Shown here one piece after another: positions 34,691 through 45,021 of a stretch of 64,000 nucleotides of DNA (position 1 is its first letter; each line of letters opens with the position of its first letter). Origin of the DNA: Pyrrhoderma lamaoense (Eukaryota; Basidiomycota; Agaricomycetes; Hymenochaetales; Hymenochaetaceae); NCBI GenBank assembly GCA_002794735.1, contig NBAZ01000003.1, forward strand, positions 372,001 through 436,000, read 5' to 3'. The translations under genes and the position numbers were made by a program. Under the pieces are notes generated by a model. The model was not told where the DNA came from. It did not search any database and saw only the letters and a program-made list of their open reading frames with translations.

Positions 34691-36675
34691 TTACTAATAA
34701 CACGAAGGAAGAAGAGGTAAATACAAGAAAAACAGTTCAGAGAGAAAGAGAGAGAGAGAGAGCACCAAAAAAAGGATGAAGAAAGGATGAAAAAAAAAGA
34801 AAAAAGAGAAAAAAAGAAAAGTAACCAAAAAAACTAACCTTCCAATCATCTCCAGTCTCTCTGACCCAAATCCTCGGCGCACCCGTATCAGTCGAGTCAA
34901 ACGTCCTAGCACCTTCGGCACCTTCATCCCAATTATAACTCGAACCCACGGCTAGTCGTTGGCCGTCACAGCTGAATGAAAGAGAAGTAACGGGGGCGGC
35001 GTATCGTGGGTATTGTTTGAGTCGCTTTCGTGATTTATGGTCCCAGATTGAGATGGAACCATCGGATCCTCCGGAGGCGAACGTGTTATATCTACAGGAA
35101 GCGAAGGGTGAGGAGGGACGGGGGGGATTACATACCAATAGGTGAGTACAGTAAATCTTTGATACTGAAATAGATAGACTCACGTAGGATGGAAGGCGAG
35201 TGCGTTAACAGGCCATACGTGATCTTCTCCGTTTACAGTTTGCCGATGGCATTTGAAGGCGTACTTCTCAGCCTGGGCATTTGGGTCAAAGTACTCGACA
35301 GCTATCCGGCCCTCGACTGAACCAGATGCATAACCTAAGATTTCCCCAAAGGAAAGAAAAGTGTCAGCAAATATAAGTTTACAGATCAGGAACGTCATAT
35401 CAGGTACGCATAAGCACGAAGAGGATAAAAATATAAACAAAAGAAAAAACAAATTAGGACTTAAGGAAAGGATAGGAGGTAGAATAATTGAGCTCAGCCT
35501 CGAATCTTACCTTTACTATCAGTCATGCACGCTACACTACGCGTTAAGAACTTGAGGCTACTTTCACGATCTGCTATGAGTGATGTTCCTGACTGTCGGA
35601 CGTCGTAGATATGAAATAGTCGACTGGCCATAGCCACTACGAGGTAATAACCAGCTATATCCATACAATAAACTCTTTCAGGGAGATTAATAGTATTGGT
35701 GGGTGCTGAAGTACTAGTCTCTGCTCGTGGATCCCAGAATCGTAACGTCCGATCCCAGGAGCCGGAAATCACTTGGTCTAGGTGATGAGGATGAAGAAAA
35801 TGTAAAGTTAGTCTTTGTGAGTGCTTCCCGCAGAGAATTGCTTCGACATGCAGAGAAAATATAGAGTTAGGAAAGGGTAGACGTACTGGCTTCTTTTGAG
35901 AACGAGACTTGAGACACAGCAGCTTCATGTTGACCAAGATGACGGAATTTTTCAGTGTTCAGGTCAAACCTACAAAAAGAGCATTCGCCAAAGGTCAGTA
36001 AAGCAGTTATAACCAAGTTTGAAATCTATTATTATCTATCAAAGGAAGGTACAAGTATCGCTATAGTATTCGATTATTGGAAGGGGAAGAGGATGGAACC
36101 GATTAGAAAGACGAAAGAGAAATGATAGAACTCACTCTCTAACAGACGTATCCAGTCCACCACTATATGCACGCTTTCCATCAGACGCGAAGCAACAGTC
36201 AAGTACTGCAGCACGATGGTCGAATTTGATTTTTTGTTCATTCGCAACTATATCGTAAAAACGTACAGTCTAAACGTGTTTCGCACAGACAGGTAGGAGG
36301 GAATGGAGCACATAACGGGAGAAATGACATTATTAGAAGATCGAGCGTCGTTATATTCAGAAAGCGAATGCGACGGAATGAGGTTGAACATACCGTGTCC
36401 CAAGAAGAGACCAACAAGTGGTGAGGATCTGTTGGCGAGAACTTTACAGTAGAAATCCCATCGAATGGGGGTGAGTTTATTTCTGTTAAAGAGTTGATTT
36501 CGGGTTGAATTATTGTTCGCGTTATCGCAATATGAATTGTATAACATATAAGATAAGATGATTGACGGATACATATAAAGAGGGTATTCAAAACCCAGGT
36601 TTATATGAACTTGTAAGCATCAATACTGAAACACATAGCTGCTTTTTAATACGAACCTTTCCCCTTCTCTGACAT
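34691..36675 (-). CDS. BUB3: BUB3 spindle-checkpoint WD40 protein
   Basis: Bub3 forms the beta-propeller that brings Bub1 and BubR1/Mad3 to phosphorylated MELT motifs at kinetochores. A 19 nt first exon (36657-36675, MSEKGK plus one base) joins [17 protein letters not shown]. Further exons give [138 protein letters not shown], and [30 protein letters not shown] is a strong Bub3/Rae1 signature, and the DG.S.VKFSP start favours Bub3 over Rae1. The last exon is the least certain: the frame after GDDWK is taken to splice to a TAA at 34691-34693. Confidence 0.88.
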
Positions 36676-37149
36676 ATCGACACGTAACCCGTTCTTCAGG
36701 CCAGTACTGTAGATTTCCTCAAGTATGAGCTGCAGAAAGATATGTTTGATGAGGCTTTAGAGCATAGACAAGGTACACAAATCTGGTACACAATAATGAT
36801 ACATTCAAACATTGGGTATAACGAAATAAGCAGGTTGTTGATGCAAGATCACATGATCCTAGTACGTGCTACGTTCCTCGATTAGCCTTCCCTTGGTCCT
36901 TATTCTCTCAAATTTTTGATTTATGGTGGCCAGTCATAATATAATAGTATATATATAAAGAGAGAAGTTGTTCCATAAGCTGAAATCCATAACAATATCC
37001 TTATAAGAGGTATCAAAGCTAAGCATATCAAATATACATTTCCGAGGTTACACGTTACGACCAACAAAATGTAGGCTCTTCGTTGCAACTCGTCTCGCAA
37101 CTATAGCATGTTTCCTCCTAGTTATAAACGTTTCTGCGTAATGGAAGCT
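36676..37149. other. Upstream region of BUB3 and 3' flank of RER1
   Basis: 474 bp, AT-rich, with an atatatata track near 36950. It should contain the BUB3 promoter and RER1 3' UTR. No gene is seen. Confidence 0.5.
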
Positions 37150-38200
37150 CTACTTAGTACCATAACGTACTTTTCGACCAAAATCGAAGGGGATGTATTT
37201 GTACTTAATCATATGCCTTCAGAATTAAAAGCAAGGTTTAGTCCCATCTATTCCGCAGTATCATCAAAAGCATAGTGTGAGAGTGTTACGTACTGTATTT
37301 GTCTCCTCATGGTGAGTGTGAAAAGAATAAAGAAGTAGACTACAAGAATTGGCCAATAAACCGGGATGTCAAAAGCCTCAGAAAAGGTACAGCACAAGGC
37401 GATAAACGTGGCACGGGTTGATGAAAGCCTAGAAGTTGTTGACGGTTAGAGTGATTTTGAATAGATTAAGGAAGAATTTCGGGATGTATGTTGTCATAGA
37501 GTTAAGAGAAGGGGAGTCACGTCGTATAGACAGAGCTGGAGAGAGAGGGAGAGGGCGTGTGTGTGGGGGGGGGGGGGGGGAGGACTAGTACTCACCAAAA
37601 ATTCCATTCAGGGAGCCTACGAACAAATGGCCTAAACTCATCATCCTTTTGAGATGGAAGAGAGGGCATCTCCTCCGCACCGCCTTCCTCAATTTCGTCA
37701 GCTTGCAAATCTGCCTCCAGTGAGGGATCAAACTTGGGTTGCAAGAATGCGAGCAACAAGTTTAAGAGATAGATTCCGAGGGCGTCTGCAGAGTAGAATA
37801 GGCATTTGAATCAACTGGTATTGAGTACAGTGAAACCCGGACTTACAACATACTGCAAAATGTCAGAATGTTCATTATAGTTATGAAACATTGCTAATTA
37901 GCATTTTCCACACGCTGTTTTTTATTCTATACATACCGATATACCACTATCAAATAAGAAGTTACAGTTAGATGTTGTTTAGTGGATTTAGTTTTTACTC
38001 ACCCCTTGAGCAAACACAATTCTCAACATAAACACCAAAACAAGTCCAGCAGTCCCCAACCAGCGATACATCAGATGCGGAGCGGCACGGTCGAGCAAAG
38101 AGCGGTATTGACGATTGAGCCTAGTATAATGCACTTTGATAGGCTGTAATGGGCCCAAGTTTAATGAACCGGGGCCAGAGTCAGAAGAGTCCATCATCAT
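37150..38200 (-). CDS. RER1: RER1, Golgi-to-ER retrieval receptor, with 10 nt and 6 nt microexons
   Basis: Rer1 is a four-TM Golgi protein that returns escaped ER membrane proteins in COPI vesicles. Exon 1 (38003-38200) starts [11 protein letters not shown] and contains [20 protein letters not shown] and [20 protein letters not shown]. Two microexons follow, 37937-37946 (TGGTATATCG) and 37847-37852 (TATGTT), then 37596-37785 ([20 protein letters not shown] ... [13 protein letters not shown]), 37294-37428 ([25 protein letters not shown]) and 37150-37216 ([19 protein letters not shown]). The total is 201 aa, normal for the family (about 190). The microexons are required to spell the conserved GWYIVCYALGIY segment and to keep phase. 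The intron before exon 5 carries a G16 run on the plus strand (37565-37580). Confidence 0.95.
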
Positions 38201-38766
38201 GAATACAAAGGTGGGAATGTAAGGTATTTGAGATAGCTTTTTAGAGGAAAGCAAGAGTTTTCGTTTGAGCGCTGGAAGGGCTACGTGTTCTGAATCACGG
38301 TCTTTGTGGCGATGCTGTTATCAAAGAAACAGAAACGTAAATTGGGGAAAGCCCTTTAAAGAGAATTAATTTGGAAGCTGGTAGGGATGGGCTTAGAAGC
38401 CTCAGTGCCCAGAAGTTTAAGATATTGTTGTGTAAGTTCGTTTGAAGATAGCCTTCACCCACAAATGTGAATTCAGGGCCAATTTCTATGATCTCACGTG
38501 ATGACCAAGTTGGCAAATTTACAAGATTTCATTTGCTTGTTTTGCTCCCAGTTTTTGAAGTGTGCTATTGATATAAGACTTCGATACTTCAGACTCACAT
38601 CTCTCGTGCAAAAAGCAGGATTGTTTCGGTAAATTTAGAACACAGCAAGAAAGGTACATAGCATGGAAGCACACCACAGGCACTAGATTCACTACCAAAA
38701 AACACAAGACATCGCATACGTATACTATTCTAATTACTGATCAAAGCTCTGGCAACATGAATAAAA
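38201..38766. other. Upstream region of RER1 and 3' flank of the 5-alpha-reductase-like gene
   Basis: 566 bp. Short minus-strand frames (38295-38707) lack similarity to anything known and are not called. It should hold the RER1 promoter. Confidence 0.5.
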
Positions 38767-39875
38767 TCACAATACAAAGGGTATCACAGCTTTTCTTTCT
38801 TTCGGGTATGAGGGGAACTTTTCGAGATACCATTTATGACCCTTATACGCTCTCGGTGACATCAAGAAAATCTCTGACAAGAGAAACAGCCATGGAGGAG
38901 CAGCCGTGACAAGGCCCGTCAGTGATAACGCAGGGATAGGAGAAGATGCGAGTGCGTATCCAGCCCATTCAAACCACTCGCAGAAATAGTTCGGGTACGA
39001 GATGTAGCGGTAGAGATATCCCGTAGGTATCCCGTAATAAGGCTTTTTACTTTTACCTTTACCCTCTCCAGAGATCTCTTCATTCTCCTTCTGTTTCCTT
39101 AGGGCATCTCTGCGTATATTGAAGAGGACTTCGTCATGTAGTATATTCCCTACAATCCCAGCTACCCACATTGTCACACCAACCCAGAACAGGGGTTTCT
39201 CAAAAGCGTTGGAAAGAAATGAATATGCCACAGGGGAGGACAAGTACGTTCCCATAAGTGACCCATTCACTGTATTGAAGAATACTGCTGCAATTGGGAC
39301 GATGATATGAGATTTACTTCGACTAGGGGATCGCAATGGCGAGATGATTGCACGATTGATGTAGTGAATTAAGAAGAGAGAAGCGAGCAAAGTACGAGGG
39401 TCCCTTGGGCTGAGTTGGAGTGGTGGAGTTTGAGTACCTGTGGCCAGGTATGCTTTGAATATTGAGATAATAAACATCACAGGAGAGACCGTTTCCATAA
39501 CTATCCATGATTTGACGCCTACACAATCATGAATGGTTGTTTCCAATTAGACTGAGGCATGTAAATTCTTATTTACGGTATCTCATACTAGGATGGGATA
39601 GACAACAAGCTTAGTTCAATACGTACCATCAAACTGCAATGACACACTATCAGAGAGGGAGAAACGACCGAACGGCGCATCCACTAGAAGTGATACAAGA
39701 CCTATCACCGGAGGAGAGAGCGCATACCACTTTCGTACCTCTGGTCATTGAATAATGTAGAGTAAAATGAAGGTAGTTTTGAATTGACGGTGACGTCAAT
39801 ATTCTTTTTTTGTTTGCATAGTACATAGAGGTTTATGAAAAAATACAGACCATCATATAGTATTTGGGGATTCAT
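38767..39875 (-). CDS. Steroid 5-alpha-reductase family protein (3-oxo-5-alpha-steroid 4-dehydrogenase type)
   Basis: There are three exons: 39851-39875 (MNPQILYD plus one base), 39627-39740 and 38767-39518, for 296 aa. The N-terminal part has RKWYALSPPVIGLVSLLV and APFGRFS. The C-terminal reductase domain has six or so hydrophobic segments, then YYGIPTGYLYRYISYPNYFC, EWFEWAGYALASSP, and the family-typical end RAYKGHKWYLEKFPSYPKER. These are NADPH-dependent membrane enzymes that reduce a C-C double bond next to a carbonyl; related branches act on steroids, polyprenols (dolichol pathway) or very-long-chain enoyl-CoA. The short loop and GHKWYLEKF...YPK end fit the SRD5A1/2-like branch, but the substrate in this fungus cannot be told. 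The short first exon was placed by phase and an intron acceptor at 39741. Confidence 0.87.
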
Positions 39876-41144
39876 GGATCCTTCCTACTTGATTACTTGT
39901 TTTTTCAAGATGGATCGGTCCTTTTCGGTTATAGAGCCTAGGTTGCGAATGGAACTTGGAATGGAGGCGAACGTATGATTACAATTGCTTTCTTACGTAA
40001 CATTTTATTTCAGGCACTAGTATTTGGGAGGGCAATCCCCATAAGAAACGCGCGTAAGTTTTTTTTTGTTATTAGTCAGAAACTGTATTATATAAGCGAA
40101 ATCTATGTGACAGTAGTTTAGTTAAAAACACCTACTTTTTCGAGCCGCAAAGGCTCGCTTAATAAATTCTCTAAAATAACAAAAAAAATATGTGTGTGAT
40201 CTAAAGAAGCTAATCTAAAATCCTGTGATACGGATTTTGAAATTTTTAAGTTTAAAGAAAGATATCAAGATTTTAAGATTTAAAAGTGAAATAACTTTAG
40301 AAATTATCAAGAAATTTAAAATATGAGATCACAGAAATTAAGATCCATACTTAAAGTTTTTAAACTAAAAGTTAGTTTTCTATAAGTTTAAGTGCTTAAA
40401 TTCAAGTTATTGAGTTAAATTGTGAAAAACTATCATATTGTCACGAAAATACGTGACAAAATCGCATGTAACTGAAGTTCTTGATGATTTTCACGAGAAA
40501 TTGGAGAACTTATTTTATAACTTTATTATACTGTCTTCTCGAGACTCCACTTTATTACTTACTTGATTTTTTATACAGTATAGATTATTATTTAGTTGCT
40601 TTTCTTTCATTTTAATTCTGAATTACACATTTAAGAGCTTTAACTAAATTATTCTATTCATCTGAAATAATTGTATCTAGTGTCACACAATTTTAGCGAT
40701 AAACACGCTTATATAATACAATTTCTGACTAATAACAAAAAAAAACTTACGCGCGTTTCTTATGAGGATTGCCCTCCCATAGTATTATATCATCTATTCC
40801 CTGGCTTCATACGGAAATTGTTGCTAATTAGTCCGTGTTGTTATTCTCTTCCGCCTCATGCATTATTCGCACCCTTGTATACATCCAGCATGTTCATGTG
40901 CAAGTGCATGCACACGTACACCTTGAATCAAATACTTTAACTCACACCTAAATTACTACTCATGCCCTGTAAAACACACAGCTAGGATTGATATATTAAC
41001 AATGGAGGCTGATAAGCGTGAGTTTACTTTGCTACTGATACGGGTCGCCTACAGGTAGTGCCCTGTCTTATTTGCCACATTCTGTCTTTCGACACCTTTA
41101 TTCACTTTCTTGAAGTAACCTCAAGAGTGGCTCACTTATAATAC
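39876..41144. other. Intergenic region carrying a TIR element
   Basis: 1.27 kb between divergent genes. Most of it is the element at 40025-40779. The flanks (39876-40024 and 40780-41144) are the putative promoters of the reductase and F-box genes. No further gene is seen. Confidence 0.55.
40025..40779. mobile_element. 755 bp non-autonomous TIR transposon (MITE) with 7 bp target duplication
   Basis: Terminal inverted repeats of 74 bp (40025-40098 and 40706-40779) begin TGGGAGGGCAATCC and differ at two positions. The direct flank TAGTATT is present at both ends (40018-40024 and 40780-40786). The interior is very AT-rich, with many small ttaaa/tttaa palindromes, and has no coding frame. Long TIRs with a 7-9 bp duplication are typical of Mutator-like or hAT-related MITEs; the superfamily cannot be fixed without the autonomous partner. 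Confidence 0.9.
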
Positions 41145-43098
41145 ATGGGCATATTCATGAGACAGGATGAAGCTCAGCTTTTGACAACTAGCAGCAATAC
41201 CTCGGATTCTAAGTCTCCATCCTCGGCCGGATCTTCCAGCTCACTTTGGACCACTTTACCTCCTGAACTTCTCTTACGTATATTTCAGCTTGTATGTGCT
41301 AGTAATCCGGTCTCAGACAGAGTATCTTGGCTGCTTAAAGCTGAAGCTCCCCGATTCTCTTTCTCGACTCCCAGTTTAGATGGAAATAGAAGTGCACCAT
41401 TATCCATTTCATGGACATGCAGCCTGTGGCGGCATCTTGCAATAAGCACTCCCAGCCTATGGACGTCTATATCTCTTGGAGACCCCGATCCATTAATATC
41501 TCAGGAGATCACATCTGGGTGTCCTTTGAAGGATAGCAAAATTCTCGACTTGTACCTCTCTCGTGTGGGGGATGTATTACCCCTTTCAATCGAGCTCGTT
41601 TATGATCAATTCGTAACATTAGCAACAGGCTCGGAATCTGACTCTCAGCCAGCCGATCGTACAAAGGATCCAGATTACTTCTCAGGGATTCGTGCACTCG
41701 CCCTTCGTCTTATCCCCTATCGACATCGGTGGCGACATGTAAAGCTTTGTTTTCTATTGCTCACGAATCTTGAACCTTTCTTAACATCACTCGCATTTCC
41801 ATATGGTGCTCCAATGCTAGACTACTTAGACATATCCACGAAATTCACTTTTACACTCCAGGATTCGTGCAGTCTTGATTTCACTGGTTGTCCACGTCTG
41901 AGGTCCCTCATAATTCTCTGTCCCGAACCAGTATCTGGAGCGGTAACTCGTTTACGAGAATCAGAGTCAACTTCATTGGCAAACTTAACTTACCTAGAGC
42001 TTCGAATGTGTCAATCACAGGAACATGTGTTAGCGTGGTTTTCTTCTTGCAAAAATCTCGATAAGGTGTACATAAAGCTCTATGACGAACTTTTTCCATC
42101 TCCAGAACTGCGCCTGACGTACGCTCATATGGGCGAATAGAACTCCCATCACTCTCAGAGCTCACTTTACACTCTTTCTGCAATGTAGACCCGGGACCGA
42201 AGATACTTGATTCCCTTGTTCTTCCGAAACTGAAAAATTTGGATATCGCCATGTGGCAATCTTGGGAAAATATGACCGCGACAAACTCCTCTCGTCAACA
42301 GCATCAGAGTTGGCCTTTTATATTAAGGTTGCTGCAACGGGCGCCAGATGCACCCCTGGAAAGGTTGAGTTTGATAGGTGTACCAATGAACACCTCTGAA
42401 ATTATACAGGTTTTAGATGTCGCATCGATCAGTTCGGTTAGACATTCTACATTGTTCGGAAACCCATATCTAGGTAGCCCATACCAGGGAGGGATTGCTC
42501 AAGGGAAGAAAAAGGTGTCAGGGAGTTAGTACTTGGTGGGGCGAGTATCGTGGAAGAGGTCCTCGAAAGAATTTCAGGAGTGTCAATAGGCGATAACAGC
42601 TGGAACCAACAAGACCCTCTACTTCCAAAGCTTGAAAGTCTAGAGCTCAAGAATGTATCATGTACTTCAAAGAGTATCTTAAACCTCGTACAATCTCGAG
42701 CAAGACTGTATATGGTAAAACAGGGAGGCTCTGTACGCAACGCTGATCTCCTAGGTCCGATACTTGTCTGCAATGGCAGTAGAGCTGGTTTGCAACCTTC
42801 CGAGAATTCCTTTGGAAGCCAATTTCTTGAACGAGACAATAAGTTCAGGACGCTCAAGCAAATCGCTGTATGTGGCTCAAAGAACTTACTGGATGAGCTA
42901 GCTGTCTTGAAGGAGCTGGAGGGGAAAGACCTGGCGGCTACCTCCGCTTTTACTACTTCTTACGAAGGGCACGACTTGAATTCGTTAATTAAGGACGGCT
43001 CTACTCTCAAACGTACTGATTTTAGATGTGTATTCGACTTAAAAATCTCATTAAGTATCGATCCCACAATCTACTGGAACCCTGAAGATAACCCCTGA
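41145..43098 (+). CDS. F-box protein with leucine-rich-repeat-like C-terminus; two apparent one-base losses
   Basis: An F-box (LPPELLLRIFQLVCA, residues about 37-51) is followed by a segment typical of the expanded agaricomycete F-box family: SISWTCSLWRHLAISTPSLW with SISLGD. The rest has irregular leucine-rich strands (YLDISTKFTF, LTYLELRMCQ, LKNLDIAMWQ, ESLELKNVSC). Such proteins are substrate receptors of SCF ubiquitin ligases; the target is unknown. The frame is conserved only if one base is added at 42131-42133 (GGG) and at 42509-42513 (A run). The product would be about 650 aa, ending with TGA at 43096-43098. There are no introns, which is common in this family. Confidence 0.85.
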
Positions 43099-45021
43099 TC
43101 CGGATGGACGAAGATACATAACGATTGGTAACTTACCAAATCTTATACACGTATCCGTCATGATCGATAATCTTGGCTACTGCCCCCTATCTCTTCCATG
43201 TTGTACAAAACAACTAATGTACTCGAAGGAACTCTATCATATACTAATTATCACTCGGGTTTCTCATGCACATCGTAGTTCATCGTTGTAATCATCTAAA
43301 ATACTGTTTATATGTAATTGTTTTGACTTAGGCTATGGGGTTCTATGTTGTACAGGTAGAATATATGGTGTGCTTCTAAGCGGTTACTTCAATTCAACGG
43401 TATCTTGGGATACTTGAAACATAATGTCACGGCCCAAGTATGATGTTCAGGATACGATGCACATGTTATGTTTGGCGATTGGTACTCTTTAGCACAGACA
43501 TGCTTGGAAGATGTGCAACCATAGGAATCAAAGCATACACTTTGACCTGAGAGTTACTACTTGTGCCGTACTTAGCTATACTCACAAAAGTTTTGCGACA
43601 GCATGAGATTTTAATGAAAAAATATATAGACTTAGTATATAGTATTATCAATTTATATACATATAGATCTATCTATTATCTTTAGCTAACATACATATTT
43701 GATTAGAACGAAGACGTGTAGTTCTTGTACAATATCTACGACAAATGAATTACAAGGTGTGTCGCAAAACTTTGTGGAGTATAGTAGAGTTAGTAGGTGT
43801 ACAACATTGGAGTGTATGATGACTAGCATAATTATAAAGGATCGCGCCGTAAAGCGTACCTCTATTGGTATTTATAAAAGGCGTCGTCCTACAAGTTTCT
43901 TAGTTTGTGTGGAAAATGGTTAAAACACTCCCCTGTTCTGTTTCTCTAGAATCTAGTGAGGAAAAATATAAAAATATGGTGCTTGTACAGCTCAAATTCA
44001 GGTTGACAACACTGTTATCTTGAGTAGTAGTAGTATAGGAGAGGAATGTGATAATTTCCATATAGAAAGATGTATTCGAGAAGCCAGCGTAGTGTAGCAG
44101 ATATGACAAAGAATGCAAACCCAGAAATAGTGGTGGCTGGAACTTTGTAATACTTACTAATTATAGATCAGTGTAAAAGGAATTATATATATAATATAAT
44201 AATTTATTTCCGACTTAAGTTATGGTTTGAACTAACATCTAAGCAAGTTGAGACATCAGACAATGAATGAGACATTCCAGCCGTTTCGTACTGGACTAAT
44301 CCATCCCGAAAGCTCATATACTTCGGGGATATCCGTGTACCAAGAAGGTACTATACAATTAAAGCTCTTTAGGGATACCGGTTTTATTGTCCTTGTCGAC
44401 ACCTAGCGGCTCCTGTCTTGTTTCAAGACTATCTATCAGTCAATCTTTCCGATAACATGGTATTTTCTATGTTTCGGTTGAGATCAAGAGATTCATACTG
44501 GCGATGATAATAGCTGGTATGATCTAAAAGCAGGGCGACGATGCCGGAAGGACATTCATTATAGGGTCTGATGTTTTACTAGTAATCCCTTCATTCTCCG
44601 GTTTAAATTTATGATCTGAAGCAAGAATATACACACTAAAACTCGGAGTCTGGCAAGTTCTCAAGTTCATTGGACATAAACTCATACCGATCAAACATCT
44701 TTTAATGTAGTTCGCTTTTCATCATCCATTTTATTGTTTAAACGTCTACTTTATCATAACGTATATTTCTTCAGTGGGACGCATAACCAAGTACATACAA
44801 GTCTTTTAAAGTCCATAAAGTCCATCAAGCCACTATCCAAGAGTCTACACAAGCTATGAAATCAACAGGGACATATACAAAAATCGTGATGTTCCGAAGG
44901 ATATAAAGAGTAACAAGGTAAAATTGTTCGAAAAGACGTCTATCTAGATCAAAAATTTGAAACTGATTATAGGTATATAGTTAGTTAGTCTTGCAAGTCT
45001 TGCATATAAGAGAACTTTGGC
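43099..45021. other. Convergent intergenic region with a short inverted repeat
   Basis: 1.9 kb, AT-rich. It contains the inverted repeat described at 43577-43783 and an atatataatataataattt track near 44190. Short frames at 43466-44118 are not gene-like. It probably holds the 3' UTRs of the F-box and oxalate decarboxylase genes. Confidence 0.5.
43577..43783. repeat. Short inverted repeat, possible Tc1/mariner-like remnant
   Basis: TATACTCACAAAAGTTTTGC (43577-43596, continuing GACA) recurs as the reverse complement at 43760-43783, with a shifted A/C. The AT-rich interior of about 160 bp has no gene. The TTTTGCGACA core resembles ends of fungal Tc1-like elements, but no target duplication could be defined. 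Confidence 0.45.

Noticed and set aside
34956..36675. RAE1/GLE2 instead of BUB3 for the WD40 gene
   Set aside because: Both share the EGRIAVEYF signature, but the short N-terminus leading directly into [10 protein letters not shown] fits Bub3 better.
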